64,000 nucleotides of DNA from Sphingomonadaceae bacterium (GTDB lineage: Bacteria > Pseudomonadota > Alphaproteobacteria > Sphingomonadales > Sphingomonadaceae). Under the pieces are notes generated by a model. It was not told where the DNA came from and did not search any database. It worked only from the letters and a program-made list of their open reading frames with translations. A program made the position numbers and the translations under genes. Shown here piece after piece: positions 25,061 through 33,024 of this stretch; the stretch's first letter is position 1, and each line of letters begins with the position of its first letter. The DNA lies in the NCBI GenBank assembly GCA_025056155.1, contig JANWWL010000002.1, positions 1 to 64,000 on the forward strand, in the 5' to 3' direction.

Positions 25061-25987
25061 ATGACCGACCCTGCCCTTGCACATGCCACCCGCCTCGTGG
25101 AGGAAACCCGCGCCGGCACCCGACCCACCCCACAGGTGCAGGCCTTCTTCCACGAGCCGACCTTCACCGTGTCCTACGTCGTCTGGTGCCCCCGCACCCG
25201 CCGGGCCGCCATCGTCGACTCGGTGCTCGACTTCGACCCCAACTCGGGCCGCACCTCGACCGCCTCGGCCGAGGCCATCGAACGCTTCGTCCGCGACCAG
25301 GGGCTTACCGTCGACTGGCAGCTCGAGACCCACGCGCACGCTGACCACCTCTCCGCCGCGCCTTTCCTGAAGGAACGCCTGGGCGGGCGGATCGCCATCG
25401 GCCGCGAGATCACGACCGTGCAGAACGCGGTCGGCAACGTGTTCAACCTCGGCCCCGAGTTTCGGCGCGACGGCTCGGACTTCGATCAGCTCTTCACCGA
25501 CGGCGAGACGTTCCGCATCGGCGAGCTCGATGCGATCGCCCTGCACGTTCCTGGCCATACGCCGGCCGACATGGCCTATGTGGTGGGGGACGCGGTGTTC
25601 GCGGGCGACACCATCTTCATGCCCGATTACGGGACGGCCCGCGCCGACTTCCCCGGCGGGAACGCCCGCACCCTCTACCGCTCGATCCGCCGCCTGCTCT
25701 CCCTGCCGCGCGAGACCCGGCTCTTCATGTGCCACGACTATGGAGCTCCAGGGCGTGACGCCTTCGCGTGGGAAACGACGGTCGGCGCCGAGCGGGACTG
25801 GAACGTCCACGTCCGCGACGGGGTGGGCGAGGACGCCTTCGTCGAGATGCGCGAAGCCCGCGACCGCACGCTTGGCATGCCGCGCCTCATCCTGCCGTCG
25901 ATCCAGGTGAACGTGCGGGCGGGCCGCCTGCCGCAGCCGGAAGCGAACGGTATCCGCTACCTCAAGATCCCGCTCGACGCGCTCTGA
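25061..25987 (+). CDS. MBL-fold persulfide dioxygenase-like enzyme (Blh/ETHE1 type)
   Basis: The 308-residue metallo-beta-lactamase-fold protein has the metal motif THAHADHLSAAPFLKERLGG, then VPGHTPADMAYVVGDAVFAGDTIFMPDYGTARADFPGG and FMCHDYG. The GTARADFPGG signature is that of the Blh/persulfide dioxygenase branch rather than glyoxalase II. It should oxidise glutathione persulfide to sulfite. It heads a compact group with two YeeE/YedE genes and a SulP gene, which fits sulfide/thiosulfate handling. AGGAGA precedes the ATG. Confidence 0.85.
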   Translation: MTDPALAHATRLVEETRAGTRPTPQVQAFFHEPTFTVSYVVWCPRTRRAAIVDSVLDFDPNSGRTSTASAEAIERFVRDQGLTVDWQLETHAHADHLSAAPFLKERLGGRIAIGREITTVQNAVGNVFNLGPEFRRDGSDFDQLFTDGETFRIGELDAIALHVPGHTPADMAYVVGDAVFAGDTIFMPDYGTARADFPGGNARTLYRSIRRLLSLPRETRLFMCHDYGAPGRDAFAWETTVGAERDWNVHVRDGVGEDAFVEMREARDRTLGMPRLILPSIQVNVRAGRLPQPEANGIRYLKIPLDAL

Positions 25988-25994
25988 GGCCACC

Positions 25995-26438
25995 ATGCCG
26001 GAATACCCGCACGCCGTGCCGCTCGAAGGTTTCCTAGGCGGCCTGCTCGTCGGGCTGGCCGCCGCCCTCATGCTGCTTGTGGGCGGCCGAATCGCCGGCG
26101 TCTCGGGGCTCGCCGCCCGCGCCCTCGGCCTCTCCCCCGCCGGCCCCGCGGACCGCGGCACGGCCCTCGCCTTCGTAGCGGGCCTACCGCTCGGCGCACT
26201 GGCGGTTGCCCAGTCGTCGGGCGGCCTCGCCGCGACCTACCCCGCCGACCTCGCCACCCTCGTGTTGGGCGGGTTGCTCGTGGGCTACGGCACCCGGCTC
26301 GGGTCGGGCTGCACGTCGGGCCACGGGATCTGCGGCCTGGCGCGCCTGTCGCGCCGGTCGGTCGTGGCCACCCTCACCTTCATGGCGACCGGCATTCTCA
26401 CGGTCGCCTTGAGCCACCTGTTGGGAGCGAACGCATGA
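25995..26438 (+). CDS. YeeE/YedE sulfur-transport protein, first half
   Basis: The 147-residue membrane protein has four hydrophobic segments and the conserved thiosulfate-channel motif GYGTRLGSGCTSGHGICGLARLSRRS with its cysteines. YeeE/YedE proteins import thiosulfate or other sulfur compounds. Here the family occurs as two half-size proteins, as is common next to Blh-type dioxygenases. It begins 7 bp after the dioxygenase gene and overlaps the second half by 4 bp. Confidence 0.85.
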   Translation: MPEYPHAVPLEGFLGGLLVGLAAALMLLVGGRIAGVSGLAARALGLSPAGPADRGTALAFVAGLPLGALAVAQSSGGLAATYPADLATLVLGGLLVGYGTRLGSGCTSGHGICGLARLSRRSVVATLTFMATGILTVALSHLLGANA

Positions 26439-26875
26439 CCCGGCCGCTCGTCGCCCTCGTCTCGGGCCTGTTGTTCGGCGCCGGCCTCGCCGTCTCGGGG
26501 ATGGTCGACCCGACCCGGGTGCGCGGCTTCCTCGACCTCTTCGGCCGCTGGGACCCCACCCTCGCCTTCGTCATGGCAGGCGCCCTCTTGCCCATGGTGC
26601 TCGCCTGGGCGATCCAACAGCGGATGGCGCGGCCCATCGCCGCGCCATCGTTCGATCTGCCCTCGACCCGCCCTGTCGACGGACGGCTGGTCGCGGGCGC
26701 GGCCCTGTTCGGGGTGGGCTGGGGGCTTGCCGGTCTCTGCCCCGGCCCCGCCCTCGCCGGACTCGCCCTGGAGCCGTCATTGGCCGGTCCGGCGGTGGCG
26801 GCCATGTGCAGTGGCATGGCGCTCCACGCCTTGGTGCATGGCCCCCGCGCCCGTCGCGTCGCCACCCGGCCGTGA
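26435..26875 (+). CDS. DUF6691/YeeE-type membrane protein, second half
   Basis: The 146-residue membrane protein complements the preceding gene: LVSGLLFGAGLAVSGMVDPTRVRGFLDLFGRWDPTLAFVMAGAL, then ALFGVGWGLAGLCPGPALAGLAL. The LCPGPA motif corresponds to the second cysteine-containing pore motif of full-length YeeE proteins. The 4-bp overlaps at both ends mark an operon. It probably forms one channel with the first half. Confidence 0.85.
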   Translation: MTRPLVALVSGLLFGAGLAVSGMVDPTRVRGFLDLFGRWDPTLAFVMAGALLPMVLAWAIQQRMARPIAAPSFDLPSTRPVDGRLVAGAALFGVGWGLAGLCPGPALAGLALEPSLAGPAVAAMCSGMALHALVHGPRARRVATRP

Positions 26876-28647
26876 CGCAGTCGCGCGGGCTCCCTGGCCT
26901 CGACTGGGTTCGGGGCTACACTGCGGCCACCCTGGCCAACGACCTCCTGGCCGCGGCCGTCGTCACCGTCATGCTGGTGCCTCAGAGCCTTGCCTACGCG
27001 ATGCTGGCCGGGCTGCCGCCGCAGGTCGGGCTCTACGCTTCGATCGCTCCCCTCGTCGCCTACGCGCTCATGGGCACGTCGCGCACGCTGGCCGTCGGGC
27101 CCGTCGCCGTGCTCTCGCTCATGACCGCAACTGCCGCCACCTCGGTCGCTGCCCCCGGGACGCCGGCCTACCGCGAGGCGGCGCTCGTCCTTGCCCTCCT
27201 GTCGGGGGCGATCTTGCTGGCCATGGGTCTCCTTCGCCTCGGCTTCCTGGCCAGCCTGCTCTCGCATCCGGTGGTCTCGGCTTTCGTTTCGGCCTCGGCC
27301 GTCCTCATCGCGCTGTCACAGCTGCGCCACCTCCTGGGGCTGCCGGCGGGTGGCAGGGAAGAAGCGTGGGCCATGGCGCGCCACGTTGCAACACATCTCG
27401 AGCAGACCAATCCGGCGACGCTCGCCGTGGGCGGCTTGGCCCTCGTCGTGCTGGCGTTCGCCCGCACCCGAGCCGCGCCCCTGCTTTGTCGTCTGGGCCT
27501 CAAGGACCGGGCGGCCGACATGCTCGCGCGCGCCACCCCGGCCATCACCGTCGCGTTTGCCATCCTCGCCGTCGAGGCATTCGATCTGCGCGCCCAGGGT
27601 GTGGCCACCGTCGGGTTCATTCCGGCCGGCCTGCCGCCCCTCACCTGGCCCTCGCGTGCCGCCGACATGGTGGAACACCTGCTCCTGCCCGCGTTCCTGA
27701 TGGCTCTCGTGGGTTTCGTGGAATCGGTCTCGGTCGCCCAGACCCTCGCGGCCCGGCGCCGGCAGGTCGTGGTCCCCGACCGCGAGCTCCTGGCCTTGGG
27801 AGCCGCGAATTTGGCGGCCGGCGTAACCGGCGGCTATCCCGTGACCGGAGGATTCGCCCGGTCGGTCGTCAACTTCGACGCAGGGGCCGAAACACCCGCC
27901 GCCGGAGCCTTCGCCGCGTTGGGCATCCTGGTGGCCACGCTGCTGCTCACCCCGGCGCTCGCCCCCCTGCCCCATGCGGTGCTGGCGGCCACGATCGTCG
28001 TGGCCGTGGTCGCCCTCGTCGACCTCGAGGTCCCCAGGCGGCTGTGGGCCTGGTCGAAGGCCGATTTCGCCGCCTGGGCCGCAACCGCGGCTGCTACTTT
28101 GGCGGTGGGCGTCGAAGCGGGTGTGGTGGCGGGCGTGGTGGTGACGCTCGTTGTCACGCTCGCCCGTGCGGCACGCCCGCACGTCGCCATCGTGGGGCAG
28201 GTGCCGGGCACCCAGCACTATCGCAACATCCATCGCCACGCGGTGGTGACAAATCCGGAAATCCTGTCCTTGCGGATCGACGAGAGCCTCACCCACCTCA
28301 ATGCGCGCGTCATCGAGGACCTGGTGCTGCAGGAGGTGGCCGCGCGGCCCCAGCTGCGGCACGTGATCCTGATGGCCTCGGGCATCAACGCGATCGACGC
28401 CACGGGGCTCGAGATGCTGGAGACGCTCAACCGGCGCCTCGGCGAGGCGAGGGTGAGGCTGCACCTCTCCGAAGTGAAGGGTCCCGTCATGGACCGGCTT
28501 CAGAAGACCGAGTTCCTGCAGCACCTGTCGGGCGAGGTGTTCATGTCGCAGCACGAGGCGGTGACGACCTTGGGCGCGCGGCGGGCCGGCGGGGCGGTCG
28601 GTGGGGCGCCGGCGGCGGACCCCACGTTGGCGCGCGACTGGGTCTGA
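26872..28647 (+). CDS. SulP-family anion transporter with STAS domain
   Basis: The 591-residue protein starts at GTG 26872, overlapping the previous stop (GTGA). The membrane part (about 1-400) carries the SulP signature LLAAAVVTVMLVPQSLAYAMLAGLPPQVGLYASIAPLVAYALMGTS and GFVESVSVAQTLAARRRQ. A C-terminal STAS domain (about 445-560) has VILMASGINAIDATGLEMLETLNRRL. The family carries sulfate, bicarbonate or dicarboxylates. Placement after persulfide oxidation and YeeE genes points to sulfate or sulfite, perhaps export of the product, but direction cannot be read from sequence. Confidence 0.9.
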   Translation: MTQSRGLPGLDWVRGYTAATLANDLLAAAVVTVMLVPQSLAYAMLAGLPPQVGLYASIAPLVAYALMGTSRTLAVGPVAVLSLMTATAATSVAAPGTPAYREAALVLALLSGAILLAMGLLRLGFLASLLSHPVVSAFVSASAVLIALSQLRHLLGLPAGGREEAWAMARHVATHLEQTNPATLAVGGLALVVLAFARTRAAPLLCRLGLKDRAADMLARATPAITVAFAILAVEAFDLRAQGVATVGFIPAGLPPLTWPSRAADMVEHLLLPAFLMALVGFVESVSVAQTLAARRRQVVVPDRELLALGAANLAAGVTGGYPVTGGFARSVVNFDAGAETPAAGAFAALGILVATLLLTPALAPLPHAVLAATIVVAVVALVDLEVPRRLWAWSKADFAAWAATAAATLAVGVEAGVVAGVVVTLVVTLARAARPHVAIVGQVPGTQHYRNIHRHAVVTNPEILSLRIDESLTHLNARVIEDLVLQEVAARPQLRHVILMASGINAIDATGLEMLETLNRRLGEARVRLHLSEVKGPVMDRLQKTEFLQHLSGEVFMSQHEAVTTLGARRAGGAVGGAPAADPTLARDWV

Positions 28648-28702
28648 GGCGGCCGAAAGGGCGGCATCCTGCCGGCCCGGGCCGACGGACCACCCCACCG
28701 CC

Positions 28703-28721
28703 TGTCGGAGATTTTTACAGG
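28703..28721 (+). promoter_or_regulatory. Conserved upstream box before PEP-CTERM gene 2
   Basis: TGTCGGAGATTTTTACAGG matches the box at 29847-29865 at 16 of 19 positions and lies 80 bp ahead of the -24 GG of the sigma-54 promoter. The other copy is 82 bp ahead of its promoter. The arrangement is that of an enhancer-binding-protein site; PrsR-type activators of PEP-CTERM genes are the natural candidates. Confidence 0.6.
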
Positions 28722-28780
28722 TGGCCGCCCCCCGGCGCCGCTCCTTGATGGTTTTTCAACGCTGTAGTAGGGCCGTCAAC

Positions 28781-28797
28781 TTGGCACGAGTCTTGCA
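28781..28797 (+). promoter_or_regulatory. Sigma-54 promoter (-24/-12)
   Basis: TTGGCACGAGTCTTGCA has GG at 28783-28784 and GC at 28795-28796 with exactly 10 bp between them, a consensus match for RpoN. It lies 52 bp ahead of the PEP-CTERM start codon at 28849. Confidence 0.85.
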
Positions 28798-28848
28798 ACG
28801 ATGATATTGAGGGGAAGGCCCTCCGTGGTTCGAGGAGGAGGAACGACC

Positions 28849-29520
28849 ATGCGCGTTCGAACGACTGCTGCAGCGTTGTTGCTGGCGGCCGTCATGACCC
28901 CGCCGGCCAGTGCGACCATCGTGTCAGGCACGCTGACCGGGGGCAGCGCTCAAGCCTCTGGCGGCACATTCCAGATCATCGCCCCCCCGGCCACCGTGGC
29001 CGCGAACGCGATCGAAGGTTTCGACTACCTCGGCTGGAACGAAAAGCAGAACGTGGTGCTGACGGCCAATGTGGCCGTGGACTTCCTCTGGGCGACCGGG
29101 TCGCCGGGGGTGGTTGCGGCGGGCACCCGCGTGTCGAGCCACGGCTTGCTGTTTGACCCCCCGAACAAGGGGGAGAAGACCGCGATCGGCTGGGTCAAGT
29201 TCAACCAGCCCATCGTCGGCGTCATCTTCCGAGACAAGCCGCTCGTCGACAGCGACTTTCTCGGCTCGACCCCACCGACCGTCTACACCAGCTACGCGAA
29301 CCGCGGCCTGGAGGTGCACCCATTCCATCCCGGAGGCAGGGACAAGATTTTCAAAATCGATGCCTTCACTCTGGGCTTCGACCAAGTTGCGCTGAGCCCC
29401 GGTGACAACATGCGGGTGCTGACGGTGGTACCCGAACCCACCACCTGGGCCATGATGATTGCGGGCTTTGGCCTGGTGGGCCTCGCCGCCCGCGCGCGCC
29501 GGCGGTCTTTGATCGCCTGA
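28849..29520 (+). CDS. PEPxxWA-CTERM exported protein, tandem paralogue 1
   Basis: The 223-residue protein has a signal peptide (MRVRTTAAALLLAAVMTPPASA), a body with GGTFQIIAPP, GWNEKQNVVL, AAGTRVSSHGLLFDP and PIVGVIFRDKPLVDSD, and the sorting end VPEPTTWAMMIAGFGLVGLAARARRR. The next gene repeats these motifs. GAGGAGGAGGA precedes the ATG. A sigma-54 promoter and upstream box control it. It is probably a surface or matrix protein handled by an exosortase encoded elsewhere. Confidence 0.87.
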   Translation: MRVRTTAAALLLAAVMTPPASATIVSGTLTGGSAQASGGTFQIIAPPATVAANAIEGFDYLGWNEKQNVVLTANVAVDFLWATGSPGVVAAGTRVSSHGLLFDPPNKGEKTAIGWVKFNQPIVGVIFRDKPLVDSDFLGSTPPTVYTSYANRGLEVHPFHPGGRDKIFKIDAFTLGFDQVALSPGDNMRVLTVVPEPTTWAMMIAGFGLVGLAARARRRSLIA

Positions 29521-29545
29521 CGCCCACAGTTTCCGCTCTCGGGCT

Positions 29546-29576
29546 GGCCCCGCCTCCGCCGGGAGGCGGGGCCTTT
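29546..29576 (+). terminator. Intrinsic terminator after PEP-CTERM gene 2
   Basis: GGCCCCGCCTCC pairs perfectly over 12 bp with GGAGGCGGGGCC around the loop GCCG and is followed by TTTCATT, 25 bp past the stop codon. Confidence 0.85.
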
Positions 29577-29846
29577 CATTCGGCGGTTGCGCTCGGGGGC
29601 GCCTCCTCGAACCCCTTCGCCAGCCCCCGGCGGTCGCCTTCGTGCGTCCTAGCGCGGGTCGTCGTCAGGCCGATCGCACGCCTGGGGAGGGCCCACAAGG
29701 CCAAACCGATGCCAGCCCGCGCCTCGCCCTCAACGGACGACACGCCCCGCCCCGAGGACTGGATCCCGACAGATCGGACCCCGGCCGGCCGTGCGGCGCC
29801 GAGACCGGGGCGGCCGGCTTCGCGCCCCCGGGCTTCCGTGCTGGCG

Positions 29847-29865
29847 TGTCGGGAATCTTTACAGG
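29847..29865 (+). promoter_or_regulatory. Conserved upstream box before PEP-CTERM gene 3
   Basis: TGTCGGGAATCTTTACAGG is the second copy of the box at 28703-28721, at nearly the same distance (82 bp) from the -24 GG of a sigma-54 promoter. Confidence 0.6.
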
Positions 29866-29926
29866 GCAGGCCGACGCGTGGCGCTCCCGACCTATTGTTC
29901 TCAGTCAGTTAGGGGAGGATTGCCGC

Positions 29927-29943
29927 TTGGCACAACGCTTGCA
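29927..29943 (+). promoter_or_regulatory. Sigma-54 promoter (-24/-12)
   Basis: TTGGCACAACGCTTGCA has GG at 29929-29930 and GC at 29941-29942, 10 bp apart, and lies 39 bp ahead of ATG 29982. It is nearly identical to the promoter at 28781-28797. Confidence 0.85.
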
Positions 29944-29981
29944 CGCCCGCATGGGTGAACGCAGCTTCGAAAGGAGTCATC

Positions 29982-30611
29982 ATGCTCAGGATCGCCACCG
30001 CCCTCGGCCTTGTCCTCGCGCCGTCCGCGGCCTCCGCACTCATCGTGACCGGCGCGATCACGGGCGGCACGACGCTGGCCAACGGGGGCACCTTCCAGAT
30101 CATTGCGCCGCCCCTGGCCGCCGGTGCCAGTTCGTTCCAGCTGCCGCACCTGTTCGCGTGGAACGAAAAGCAGAACTACACGCTGCTGGCGCCGCTGACG
30201 CTGGACAGCGGCGGGACGCTGCCCGCCGGGACGCGGGTGGCATCGCATGCCATTGTTTTCGATCCAAAGCCGCGTTCGACGGTTCAGGCCACCGTAGAAT
30301 TTAACCGGCCAATCCTGGGGATCCTCTGGCGGACGCGCTCGCTCAAGGACACGGATGCGACGCTCAGCGTGCCGCCCACCGTCTGGTCGTCGCCGCCCAC
30401 CCGCGGCCTGGAGGCAGGGGATATCGCGGGCACCAGCTTTTCGGGCAAGATGCTGACGATCAAGGAATGGACGGCCGGCAACCCGGGCGACAACATTCGG
30501 GTGATTACGACCGCCATTCCCGAGCCCACGACCTGGGCGATGCTGATCGCAGGCTTCGGCCTGATCGGCTTCGCGGCCCGGCAGCGGCGGCGCAACGTCA
30601 CGGTCGCCTGA
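29982..30611 (+). CDS. PEPxxWA-CTERM exported protein, tandem paralogue 2
   Basis: The 209-residue protein has a signal peptide (MLRIATALGLVLAPSAASA), GGTFQIIAPP, WNEKQNYTLL, LPAGTRVASHAIVFDP and the sorting end IPEPTTWAMLIAGFGLIGFAARQRRR. Shared motifs in the same order as in the gene at 28849 show duplication. AAAGGAG precedes ATG 29982, preferred over an in-frame start at 29955. Control is by sigma-54 as for its paralogue. Confidence 0.87.
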   Translation: MLRIATALGLVLAPSAASALIVTGAITGGTTLANGGTFQIIAPPLAAGASSFQLPHLFAWNEKQNYTLLAPLTLDSGGTLPAGTRVASHAIVFDPKPRSTVQATVEFNRPILGILWRTRSLKDTDATLSVPPTVWSSPPTRGLEAGDIAGTSFSGKMLTIKEWTAGNPGDNIRVITTAIPEPTTWAMLIAGFGLIGFAARQRRRNVTVA

Positions 30612-30629
30612 ACCCGTTCGTCACGGCGA

Positions 30630-30657
30630 GGGACTCCGGGCATGCCCGGTGCCCCTT
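30630..30657. terminator. Bidirectional hairpin between PEP-CTERM 3 and the DegP gene
   Basis: CCGGGCATGCCCGG with flanking GGG/CCC pairs lies between the convergent genes and is followed by CTTT on the plus strand. The small central loop makes it an imperfect intrinsic terminator. Confidence 0.45.
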
Positions 30658-30689
30658 TCGTTCGGCGCAACGCCCGGGGTCGACCGGCC

Positions 30690-32150
30690 TCAGCCCGCGG
30701 CGCAGCGGGCAAACCCCGGCGCCTCGAACAGGCATTCGACCGACTGGCCGGCCCGGGCCACGCGGAAGCGCGTGCGCCCGGGCGAGGCCTGCAGACGCGC
30801 CACCACCTCCTCCACTCGCTGCACGGGGGCGCCATTCACCGCTTCGATCACGTCCCCCGGGCGCGGGCGAGGCAGGACCTGGGCGGGTGACCCGGCGTCG
30901 ATCCCCACCACCACCACGCCGCGGTCGGGCACGCCGGCGCCCAGCTCCTGCGCAAGCGCGGGCGACAGGTTGGCGATCGTCACGCCCGACAGGATGCTGC
31001 CCGGCGGGACCCGCGTGAGGTTGCGGGGCGGCACCTCGGGTGGGATGGCCAGTCGCGCGATGAGCTCCATCCGCCGGCCGGCCCGCACCACGCTCACCCG
31101 GCTTTCCGATCCGGGATCGCGGGTGGCCACCAAATAGCGCAGCCCGGCCGGATCGCCCACCTCCCGCCCGTCCACGGCCACGATGATGTCGCCCGCCCGG
31201 ATGCCGGCGCGGTCGGCGGGAGAGTCGGGGTGCACCTCCACCACCCGAGCACCCAGCGGGCTTTCGAGCCCAGCGCGGCGGGCGTCGTCGGTCGAGAGGG
31301 GCTCGGCGTGCGTGCCCAGCCACGCGAACTGCAGCCGGCCGGTGCCGGCCGCGCGCAGGAAGACGCGCACCATGTTCGACGGCACGGCGAAACCGATGCC
31401 GACGAAGCCCCCCTGGGCGTCGGGGGTGAGGATCTGCGTGTTGATGCCCAGAAGTTCGCCCTTCAGGTTGACGAGCGCACCCCCGGAATTGCCCTGGTTG
31501 ATCGCTGCGTCGGTCTGGATGAAGTATTGCGCGTCCGACACGCCGACACCGGATCGCGCGACGGCCGAGATGATGCCTTGCGTCACCGTCTGGCCCAAGC
31601 CGAACGGATTGCCGACCGCCAGCACCAGGTCCCCGACCTGCGCCTCGTCGCTGTCCGCAAGCTTAAGGGCGGGAAGGCGCTGGCCGCCCGGGTCCACCCG
31701 CAGCAACGCCAGGTCGAGCCGCCGGTCCACAAACTGCACGCGGGCCGGAAACTCGCGCCGGTCCGCGAGCGCCACGATGATCTGGTCGGCATCGCCCGCC
31801 ACGTGCGCGTTGGTGACGATGAGGCCGGAAGGGTCGACAATGACACCCGAGCCCAATGAGTTCTCGACCCTGGGCACCGACCGGAAGATGGGATGCCAGG
31901 GAGACAGCCGCACCTGGTCCTCGACGACCCGAGCGGTGTAGACGTTGACGACCGCCGGGCGGACGGCGCGGGCGACCGGGGCGAAGGACAGGGCGATCTC
32001 GGCCCGCGACGCCGGAATCCGGGCGGTGGCCGATTGGGGGGCCGGCGGGCCCGGCGTTGCGTCGCGTTCGGGCAGCGCCTCGGCCAGCGCCCACACGGCG
32101 CCCCCCACCACCAACGCGCCCACCACCCAGCCGGCCTTGAGCCCCGCCAT
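30690..32150 (-). CDS. Do/DegP-family periplasmic serine protease
   Basis: The 486-residue protein has an N-terminal membrane anchor (WVVGALVVGGAVWALAEAL) and a trypsin-like domain with His116 (TNAHVAG), Asp146 (RRLDLALL) and Ser222 (NQGNSGGAL). Two PDZ domains follow (about 290-385 and 395-480). It degrades or refolds misfolded envelope proteins. The N-terminal anchor, in place of a cleavable signal, is like DegS-type members, but the two PDZ domains fit DegP/DegQ. ATG 32150 was chosen over an upstream start at 32186. Confidence 0.88.
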   Translation of the reverse strand: MAGLKAGWVVGALVVGGAVWALAEALPERDATPGPPAPQSATARIPASRAEIALSFAPVARAVRPAVVNVYTARVVEDQVRLSPWHPIFRSVPRVENSLGSGVIVDPSGLIVTNAHVAGDADQIIVALADRREFPARVQFVDRRLDLALLRVDPGGQRLPALKLADSDEAQVGDLVLAVGNPFGLGQTVTQGIISAVARSGVGVSDAQYFIQTDAAINQGNSGGALVNLKGELLGINTQILTPDAQGGFVGIGFAVPSNMVRVFLRAAGTGRLQFAWLGTHAEPLSTDDARRAGLESPLGARVVEVHPDSPADRAGIRAGDIIVAVDGREVGDPAGLRYLVATRDPGSESRVSVVRAGRRMELIARLAIPPEVPPRNLTRVPPGSILSGVTIANLSPALAQELGAGVPDRGVVVVGIDAGSPAQVLPRPRPGDVIEAVNGAPVQRVEEVVARLQASPGRTRFRVARAGQSVECLFEAPGFARCAAG

Positions 32151-32322
32151 CACGTCAGCCCTCACGCGCCGATCCCCCGGGCGCATACCGTCCTGCCGCT
32201 TGCGTGAAGACCGGCTGAATGGCCAGGCCTTGCGGTTTTGACAGCCGAGCCGAACCGGCGCAGCATTTCGCGCGGCGGTCGGGGAGGGGCGTCATGATCC
32301 ACACGAAGCGCAGGCATCGCCG

Positions 32323-33024
32323 GTGCAGATCATGACCGGTCCCTTCCGCCGGATCGACACCGCCCTGCTACTGAGGGCCTATGCCGCCGGGCTGTTCCCC
32401 ATGGCCGACCGGCGCGACAGCCCGGATGTCTTCTGGGTCGAGCCGCGGCGCCGCGGCATCATTCCCCTCGAAGCGTTCCATCTGCCCCGATCGCTCGCCC
32501 GCACCTTGAAGCGCGAAACCTTCCGCCACACGGTCGATCGCGCCTTCGCCGAGGTGATTGCGGCCTGCGCCGATCCGGCCCCCGGCCGGGAACAGAGCTG
32601 GATTAACCGGTCCATCGAGGACGCCTACAACCGGCTCCACCAGGAAGGCCACGCCCATTCGGTCGAGACCTGGGACGCGAACGGCGAATTGGTGGGCGGG
32701 CTCTACGGCGTACGGATCGGAGCCGCCTTCTTCGGCGAAAGCATGTTCAGCCGCCGCACCGACGCGAGCAAGGCGGCGCTCGCCCATCTGGTGGCCAGGC
32801 TGCGCGCGGGTGGCTTCCGCCTGCTCGACACCCAGTTCTGGACGCCGCACCTGGGCCGCTTCGGCGCGATCGAAGTCAAGCGCAGCCGCTACCTCGCCCT
32901 GCTCGAGGAGGCGCTCGCCACCCCGGCCTGCTGGACGGCTTTCGACACCCGGCGCCCGGCCGGGCCCGACACCACGGCGATTTCGGGCAAGGCGATCGTG
33001 CAGTTCCTCACCCAGACGTCGTAG
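32323..33024 (+). CDS. aat: Leucyl/phenylalanyl-tRNA-protein transferase
   Basis: The 233-residue Aat family protein has LLLRAYAAGLFPMADRRDSPDVFWVEPRRRGIIPLEAFH, WINRSIEDAYNRLHQEGHAHSVETWDANGELVGGLYGVRIGAAFFGESMFSRRTDASKAALAHLV and DTQFWTPHLGRFGAIEV. It adds Leu or Phe to N-terminal Lys/Arg, creating degrons read by ClpS (gene at 23260). The start is GTG 32323 or ATG 32332. A TTGACA at 32238-32243 upstream has only a weak -10. Its 3' 136 bp overlap the convergent DUF2155 frame. Confidence 0.93.
   Translation: MQIMTGPFRRIDTALLLRAYAAGLFPMADRRDSPDVFWVEPRRRGIIPLEAFHLPRSLARTLKRETFRHTVDRAFAEVIAACADPAPGREQSWINRSIEDAYNRLHQEGHAHSVETWDANGELVGGLYGVRIGAAFFGESMFSRRTDASKAALAHLVARLRAGGFRLLDTQFWTPHLGRFGAIEVKRSRYLALLEEALATPACWTAFDTRRPAGPDTTAISGKAIVQFLTQTS

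Larger units (their letters stand above)
29521..29981. other. Intergenic region between the PEP-CTERM paralogues
   Basis: About 460 bp containing a terminator (29546-29576), the second copy of the 19-bp box (29847-29865) and the second sigma-54 promoter (29927-29943). The remaining sequence shows no gene. Each paralogue therefore has its own promoter and the first has its own terminator. Confidence 0.7.

Noticed and set aside
32238-32266. Sigma-70 promoter for aat (TTGACA with CAGCAT 17 bp downstream)
   Set aside because: The -35 is perfect but the -10 matches the consensus at only three of six positions, so it is noted but not listed.
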